Below are positions 6,671 through 10,232 of a DNA stretch of 10,232 bases, piece by piece. Position 1 is the first letter of the stretch; every line of letters begins with the position of its first letter. The position numbers and the translations under genes were made by a program. Location: positions 1-10,232 of the forward strand of contig JBLNCE010000048.1 of NCBI GenBank assembly GCA_050260415.1, given 5' to 3'. The notes beneath the pieces were generated by a model. That model saw nothing but the letters and a program-made list of their open reading frames with translations, did not search any database and was not told the origin of the DNA. The stretch comes from JBLNCE01 sp050260415 (GTDB lineage: Bacteria; Bacillota; UBA4882; JAAYXC01).

Positions 6671-6688
6671 TGTCGCGACAAGATCTTG
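6671..6688. promoter_or_regulatory. Two overlapping 10-bp palindromes, candidate operator
   Basis: TGTCGCGACA (6671-6680) and CAAGATCTTG (6679-6688) are both perfect palindromes, overlapping by two bases, placed between the terminator and the ribosome binding site of the 6709 gene. A possible -10, TATGAT (6660-6665), lies just upstream, which would put the palindromes near the transcription start; its -35 is poor. Such symmetric sites suit a dimeric regulator. The binder is unknown; the neighbouring LuxR-type protein is the natural candidate, but this is inference. Confidence 0.35.
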
Positions 6689-6708
6689 ATCTGCAAGGAG
6701 CGATGTGA

Positions 6709-6951
6709 ATGGAGGATATCAGTACCTATCGAATCTCGGTACTAGGTTCGGTAAATGAAGAAGAGATCAATGCCATGAGTCCGCTGTGGATGGAGATGAC
6801 ACGGGCTGAAACGGCGGCGACTCTCTTCACCACCCGCGCCGATCAATCGGGCCTCATCGGGCTGATGCGGCATCTACATGGACGGGGGTTCGTAATCCTC
6901 TCCGTGAGCCGGGTGAATACGGACACTCGTGGACCCATCGGACAAAAATAA
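6709..6951 (+). CDS. Small soluble protein of unknown function
   Basis: The 80-residue product has no signal peptide or membrane segment. It reads as a compact alpha/beta domain: a first strand (YRISVLGSV, 7-15), an acidic stretch, a second strand (AATLFTTRA, 36-44), a helix (DQSGLIGLMRHLHGRG, 45-60) and a last strand (FVILSVSRV, 61-69), then a polar tail. I recall similar short proteins (strand, then 'DQ-x-ALHGLL-x-L-x-DLG-LLSV') in actinobacterial and Chloroflexota genomes, with no known function; that resemblance is from memory. The ATG at 6709 is preceded by AAGGAG eight bases upstream. It is the first gene of a likely three-gene operon, with 35 bases to the next start, and follows the LuxR gene in the same direction after a terminator. 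Confidence 0.75.
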   Translation: MEDISTYRISVLGSVNEEEINAMSPLWMEMTRAETAATLFTTRADQSGLIGLMRHLHGRGFVILSVSRVNTDTRGPIGQK

Positions 6952-6986
6952 ACCGGACAATCCGGGATGACTGGAGGAGTAATAAA

Positions 6987-7475
6987 ATGGCCGGGTTAGC
7001 TCACATCGGCGTTGGTTTGGCGGCTAAACGCTTTGCGCCCAAGGTACCGGTAGGTGTTTTGGTGTTGGCCGCAGTGGCCATCGATATCTTATGGGGCGTT
7101 TTTGCCCTCGCGGGTCTCGATAACATGAAGCTCAGTCCCTGGTCTCACGGCCTTTTCATGTCGGCGATCTGGTCCGCGGCCGCCGGGCTATTGGCGGCGT
7201 TCATCTCCCGCAAAAAGCGTATCGGTGCAATCATCGGGCTTCTCGTTTTCAGCCACTGGGTGCTGGACTTCATCACCCACCCCATGGGTTTCGGCCGTCC
7301 TCTACCGCTTGATCTGCCGCTTCTTTTCCAGGCGTCGCCAAAAGTGGGGCTCGGCTTGTATCAAACCGTCGCCGGCGCCTTTGTCACCGAGTTTGGGCTG
7401 CTCATTCTCGGGGTCGCGGTCTATATGCGCGCCAAGGCCCGACCCCGGCCTCGTCGGATCAACATAGGCGTTTAA
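6987..7475 (+). CDS. DUF457/YdjM-like integral membrane protein
   Basis: The 162-residue protein has about four hydrophobic segments (near 21-41, 53-73, 79-98 and 130-148). Conserved-looking polar residues sit at membrane borders: H6, D33, SH at 53-54 in PWSHGLFMSAIW, and SH...D...H at 89-98 in FSHWVLDFITHP. This pattern matches the membrane-bound 'metal-dependent hydrolase' family (DUF457, YdjM), whose paired histidines and aspartates may bind metal; an enzymatic activity has not been shown for most members. The start at 6987 follows GGAGGAG with seven bases between. The C-terminus is basic (RPRPRR) and probably cytoplasmic. It lies 35 bases after the 80-residue gene and 45 bases before the next membrane protein, all on one strand, which supports an operon. 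Confidence 0.75.
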   Translation: MAGLAHIGVGLAAKRFAPKVPVGVLVLAAVAIDILWGVFALAGLDNMKLSPWSHGLFMSAIWSAAAGLLAAFISRKKRIGAIIGLLVFSHWVLDFITHPMGFGRPLPLDLPLLFQASPKVGLGLYQTVAGAFVTEFGLLILGVAVYMRAKARPRPRRINIGV

Positions 7476-7520
7476 TCAGCCTAAAACGATCTTGTGATAA
7501 GAAAAAGGAGGAAAGACAAA

Positions 7521-8279
7521 ATGTCTCTACTCAAACAAAACCAGCTCAGTACGGATGAAAACGTGGAAAAACAATGGCGGAGTCTCTACAAGTTGGGCGG
7601 CGCCGCCGCGATCGTTGGTTTAATGGGAAATCTGCTCGATATCGCGATCGGTATGCTTCTGGGAGGAGACATCTCGAAAACAATCACCGCGATTGACAGG
7701 TTCGCGCAATTCCAAGGCAGCGCGTTGGTCGGGCTCTATAACTTTGATCTGTTGAACGTTTGTATTTCCATCATCATGATCCCGGCCTTTCTTGCCCTTT
7801 GCGCCGCCCATCGGCGGGTAAATCCCGCTTATGCCGCCCTTGCCATGCTGATCTTCTCCATCGGCACCGCGATCTTCATCACGAACAATACCGCTCTACC
7901 CATGCTTACGCTCAGCGATAAGTACGCCGCCGCGGCAACCGAGGGCCAGAAAAACCTGCTGGCGGCGGCCGGCGAGGCGATGCTGGCGCGGGGCGCCCAT
8001 GGAAGTCCAGGGGCCTTCCTGGGATTTGTGTTTTCGATCATCGCCAATTTAGTCATGGCGCTGGTCATGCTAAAGGGCAAAATCTTCGGCAAGGCCACCG
8101 CATATATGGGAATCCTGGGAACCGCCTTGTTGTTCGTTTATACGATCATCGTCACCTTTGTCCCGGGAATCGAAAAAGTGGTCATCGTTCTTGCCATGCC
8201 CGGCGGGTTATTGGCCATGGCGTGGATAGTCATGTATACTATTAGACTCTTTCAATTGGGACGTATGGAAAATAGTTGA
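7521..8279 (+). CDS. Six-helix membrane protein, DUF4386-like
   Basis: The 252-residue product has about six membrane segments (near 25-47, 77-96, 103-123, 163-184, 192-213 and 217-243) after a polar N-terminus. The stretch between the third and fourth helices, TLSDKYAAAATEGQKNLLAAAGEAMLARG, and the later KIFGKATAYMGILG resemble what I remember of DUF4386 family membrane proteins, whose function is unknown. I chose the ATG at 7521 because AAGGAGGA lies about nine bases upstream; a GTG at 7494 in the same frame would add a basic tail that includes the ribosome binding site and is unlikely. It is the last gene of the 6709-8279 cluster. No strong terminator follows directly; the nearest terminator-like hairpin is at 8601-8629. 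Confidence 0.7.
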   Translation: MSLLKQNQLSTDENVEKQWRSLYKLGGAAAIVGLMGNLLDIAIGMLLGGDISKTITAIDRFAQFQGSALVGLYNFDLLNVCISIIMIPAFLALCAAHRRVNPAYAALAMLIFSIGTAIFITNNTALPMLTLSDKYAAAATEGQKNLLAAAGEAMLARGAHGSPGAFLGFVFSIIANLVMALVMLKGKIFGKATAYMGILGTALLFVYTIIVTFVPGIEKVVIVLAMPGGLLAMAWIVMYTIRLFQLGRMENS

Positions 8280-8600
8280 TAGATGCAAAAAAGCGGTTCA
8301 TGCGCCCGCGGGCTTCAAGCCTGGCAATCTTAAGCTCATCGTCCTAACTCTATGGATGTTATGATCATGCCGGCCATGCCCCATGCCGCTTATCCCCGCG
8401 AAAAGTACGATCGAAAATCGCCATGCACCATAGCGACGCGGGGCATGGTCGAATGTGGAGATTGGAGCTGGAATAGAAAAGCCACGGACAGCCGGTGCGT
8501 GGTCGGTTTTATCCCCTCACACGACGCCTTCGGCATGCTCGGGCCCAAACTGACGATCGTCTATCGTTGAGGCCGCCGACACGTGGATGCAACTCTTGGT
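8280..8600. other. Gene-poor spacer with one weak ORF
   Basis: The only plus-strand frame worth noting runs from 8352 to 8570 (72 codons). Its end, VVGFIPSHDAFGMLGPKLTIVYR, looks protein-like, and a terminator-like hairpin follows 30 bases later, which would suit the 3' end of a gene or a gene relic. There is no ribosome binding site before the ATG and I do not recognise the sequence. Short inverted repeats occur here too, including a palindrome GCCCGCGGGC (8304-8313) and the distant arms CCATGCCCC (8374-8382) and GGGGCATGG (8440-8448). Confidence 0.35.
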
Positions 8601-8629
8601 CCCGGTCTCCTGAGGGAGACCGGGGTTTT
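8601..8629 (+). terminator. Terminator-like hairpin
   Basis: A perfect 10-bp GC-rich stem (8601-8610 with 8615-8624) closes a TGAG tetraloop and is followed by G and four T residues. The short T-run makes it a moderate intrinsic terminator for plus-strand transcripts, either from the 7521 gene 320 bases upstream or from the weak ORF ending at 8570. Confidence 0.6.
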
Positions 8630-8638
8630 GCCACCCCT

Positions 8639-8660
8639 ATTAGAAGCGGTGTGAAAAACC
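8639..8660 (+). repeat. 22-bp repeat, copy 2 (pairs with 1011-1032)
   Basis: Matches copy 1 at 20 of 22 bases in the same orientation, with the shared core TAGAAGCGGTGTGAAAA at 8641-8657. It lies 157 bases from the 3' end of the transposase-like remnant at 8817-9060, so it may be one end of a decayed insertion sequence. No inverted copy was found to the right of the remnant. Confidence 0.55.
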
Positions 8661-8816
8661 TCACTATCGCCGAACCGATGAAGGCCCTGAGTACTTAACC
8701 TTGGGCTTCACCCGATTTACCCCGAGTTCGACACCAGTAGGCAAAGGAAATTGGCTTGAGCCCTTGTCGTCAAAGCAATTCCGGGCTGGAAAATTCTCCG
8801 GCGTGTGACTACAAAC

Positions 8817-9060
8817 CTATGTCCGCTTTTGGCTTTCCGCCGCCAAAACCAGCGGCGGTTCGGCGGCCTTCAGTACCTTGAAAACGGCCTTCTGCTCGGG
8901 GGTCGTCTCCGTCCGCTGGACGAACCGGCCTTCGGAACCGGCCATCTCACCCGCGTGCATGCGCTGAAGAATCTCGCGCAGCCGGGGCCAAGTGCTGTAA
9001 GTTGTGCACGATCTTGGCCTTGACGGTCTTGCTTTTGGGGTCGCGCTGGTTGTAGGCCAT
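8817..9060 (-). pseudogene. Frame-disrupted transposase-like remnant
   Basis: On the minus strand an ATG at 9058-9060 opens MAYNQRDPKSKTVKAKIVHN, which resembles, from memory, the N-terminal part of some IS4/IS1634-type transposases. Around 8985-8990 the good frame shifts: the original frame soon hits TGA, while another frame continues as WPRLREILQRMHAGEMAGSEG and RTETTPEQKAVFKVLKAAEPP to a TAG at 8817-8819. Both parts look coding, so a one-base indel has probably split one gene. Only about 80 residues remain of a protein normally several hundred long, with no catalytic residues, so it is a dead fragment. There is no good ribosome binding site before the ATG. The family assignment is uncertain; an ordinary decayed gene is the alternative. 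Confidence 0.4.
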
Positions 9061-9134
9061 GCTAAATCAATACCGCGATCGGGCGGATGTGCCCAATCCC
9101 TCGGTTTTTTGTCGAACTAGGGAGAACGCCAACG

Positions 9135-9152
9135 GAGGTTTATGCCGAGTTG
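9135..9152 (+). repeat. 18-bp repeat, copy 2 (pairs with 3700-3717)
   Basis: Same orientation as copy 1 and one base different (C for T at 9146). It lies between the transposase-like remnant and the acetyltransferase start. I see no clear promoter hexamers at the spacing found for copy 1, which weakens the idea of a shared promoter element. Confidence 0.45.
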
Positions 9153-9220
9153 TCTCGAACTCTGTACCGGGCGGATTCGAAGCGATTGCCCCGCGTGGTG
9201 CCATAGGCGGAGGTATCTCC

Positions 9221-9982
9221 ATGGCTGATGTGCTCAAGACGATTGCCGATTTTGATTGGCAATTCCCCCGTTCATACAGCAGCCTCGTCGCAAGGCCATA
9301 CGGCGTCATCTATTACAATCGAAAAAACCGTGATTTACACGACGGAAATCACGCCGTTATTTGCCACGGAGATGATTACGATCATATTATCTTGGATATA
9401 ATTCGGTTTTATCATAATATCGGTATTATACCGCGCATCTATTCCAAACTCGATGACGCCAGAATCGATAAGTTGCGGACTAAATTACTGAGACACGGTT
9501 TTCAGATCGCCGAGTACCCAGAAACCGTTACCATGGTCCTCGATAATGAAAACACGATTGCCATACCGGAAACATTGCGTTTCCAACGCGTCTTCGCGCT
9601 GGATGACAATATCGCGGCCATAACATTGGCGGAAGACGGGGGCGGGCTTTGGAACGTCAAGAAGCGGAAGAGGCTCTTGACCTTACCGTGGTCGCATTAT
9701 ATCGTCGGTTTCGACGATCGTGACAGGGCCGTTACCGCGTGCGGCATCGAGAACTTCATCGGCAAGACCGCCTTAATCGAAGACGTGGTGACCCACCCCG
9801 CGCACCGGGGGAAAGGTTACGCGCGGCAGCTCATGAACTTCGTCGTCGGATACGTCTCAACCATGAAGCTCGAGCTGGTCTTCCTATACTCGGATAATCC
9901 CATGGCCGTCAAGATATACAGGGAGGCCGGCTTTGAAGAAATAAGGGATCCGATCGAGCATTGGGAAGCGTGGCTTGAATAG
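9221..9982 (+). CDS. GNAT-family N-acetyltransferase
   Basis: The 253-residue protein has a C-terminal GNAT fold. The strand LIEDVVTHPAHRGKGYARQLM (186-205) carries the acetyl-CoA binding R-G-x-G-x-A signature (R196-G197-K198-G199-Y200-A201), and YSDNPMAVKIYREAGFEE (223-240) is the usual final helix-strand. Residues 1-120 resemble the degenerate N-terminal domain of two-domain GNAT enzymes (NHAVICHGDDYDHIILDIIRFY...RIYSKL). It should transfer acetyl from acetyl-CoA to an amine; the substrate is unknown. The frame is open back to 9059, but I chose the ATG at 9221 because GGAGG lies seven bases upstream and the family similarity begins soon after. The 5' half is visibly AT-richer than neighbouring genes, with many ATT/TAT/AAT codons, which suggests transfer or a different history. 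It stands alone, between a mobile-element relic and a two-way terminator. Confidence 0.85.
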   Translation: MADVLKTIADFDWQFPRSYSSLVARPYGVIYYNRKNRDLHDGNHAVICHGDDYDHIILDIIRFYHNIGIIPRIYSKLDDARIDKLRTKLLRHGFQIAEYPETVTMVLDNENTIAIPETLRFQRVFALDDNIAAITLAEDGGGLWNVKKRKRLLTLPWSHYIVGFDDRDRAVTACGIENFIGKTALIEDVVTHPAHRGKGYARQLMNFVVGYVSTMKLELVFLYSDNPMAVKIYREAGFEEIRDPIEHWEAWLE

Positions 9983-10112
9983 GGAGGCAAGCCCATCTCC
10001 ACCGCGCTCCCGCGGACAAAAGCCCCTTAGTCAAGCGGACGGCGTTCTCAGGCAAAAATCGCGCCGGTGCCGATCCCGGACCCGGTACTCTTTGCCGACG
10101 ATAACGTCAAGA

Positions 10113-10140
10113 GAAAACCCCGCGTCATTGCGGGGTTTTC
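10113..10140. terminator. Bidirectional intrinsic terminator
   Basis: A perfect 11-bp stem, GAAAACCCCGC (10113-10123) with GCGGGGTTTTC (10130-10140), encloses the loop GTCATT. The A and T ends make it usable on both strands: after the acetyltransferase on plus, and after the tRNA gene on minus, whose 3' end lies 33 bases away. Confidence 0.88.
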
Positions 10141-10173
10141 GATCTTCATCACCATTCTTATTACCAAAAGGTG

Positions 10174-10232
10174 TGGTGGGGTCGGCGGGATTTGAACCCG
10201 CAAGCCTCGCGGCACCAGATCCTAAGTCTGGC
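10174..10232 (-). tRNA. tRNA-Leu (anticodon UAG), 5' part outside window
   Basis: Read on the minus strand, the window edge gives an anticodon arm with stem CCAGA/TCTGG and loop CTTAGGA, so the anticodon is TAG (10222-10224). A 13-base variable arm with a GCC/GGC stem follows, as expected for a class II tRNA such as leucine. The T arm is GCGGG-TTCAAAT-CCCGC, and the acceptor strand CGACCCC ends in A plus an encoded CCA (10174-10176). The D arm and 5' acceptor strand lie beyond the right edge. It decodes CUN leucine codons, mainly CUA. Confidence 0.95.

Noticed and set aside
9059..9220. Upstream start extending the acetyltransferase by 54 residues
   Set aside because: No ribosome binding site at 9059, the extension crosses the 18-bp repeat, and GGAGG precedes the ATG at 9221.

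Overview
The window looks like a piece of a GC-rich chromosome from a member of the Chloroflexota, probably Anaerolineae-like. The best clue is the 910-residue MalT-type LuxR regulator at 3848-6580, which opens with the LLQTKLRLP-type N-terminus common in that phylum. The assignment is an inference from protein style and repeats; no rRNA or marker gene is present to confirm it.

Layout. 1-1085 holds no gene I can support. It contains a common dispersed repeat (93-139), then about 750 bases (188-942) packed almost end to end with short inverted repeats, many with GGA or its complement TCC at the tip. This is the most unusual part of the window. 1086-3490 carries three genes on the minus strand: a DUF2993/LmeA-like lipid-binding protein, a double zinc-ribbon TM2 membrane protein, and a PAP2-family phosphatase. 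All three point to the envelope. 3491-3847 is an intergenic region with an extended -10 promoter that reads into the LuxR regulator. A strong intrinsic terminator follows the regulator at 6613-6652.

6709-8279 is a plus-strand cluster that looks like one operon: an 80-residue soluble protein, a DUF457/YdjM-like membrane protein and a six-helix membrane protein resembling DUF4386. Two adjacent perfect 10-bp palindromes sit just before it, so the regulator next door may control it; that is inference. 8280-9220 is a decayed accessory stretch with a weak ORF, a terminator-like hairpin, a 22-bp repeat also found at 1011-1032, and a frame-disrupted transposase-like remnant. 9221-9982 encodes an AT-richer GNAT acetyltransferase. 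A two-way terminator and the 3' part of a tRNA-Leu(UAG) gene on the minus strand close the window.

The genes do not form one obvious pathway. The left block is envelope related, the middle is a signal-responsive regulator with small membrane proteins downstream, and the right block is a mobile-element scar beside a tRNA gene.
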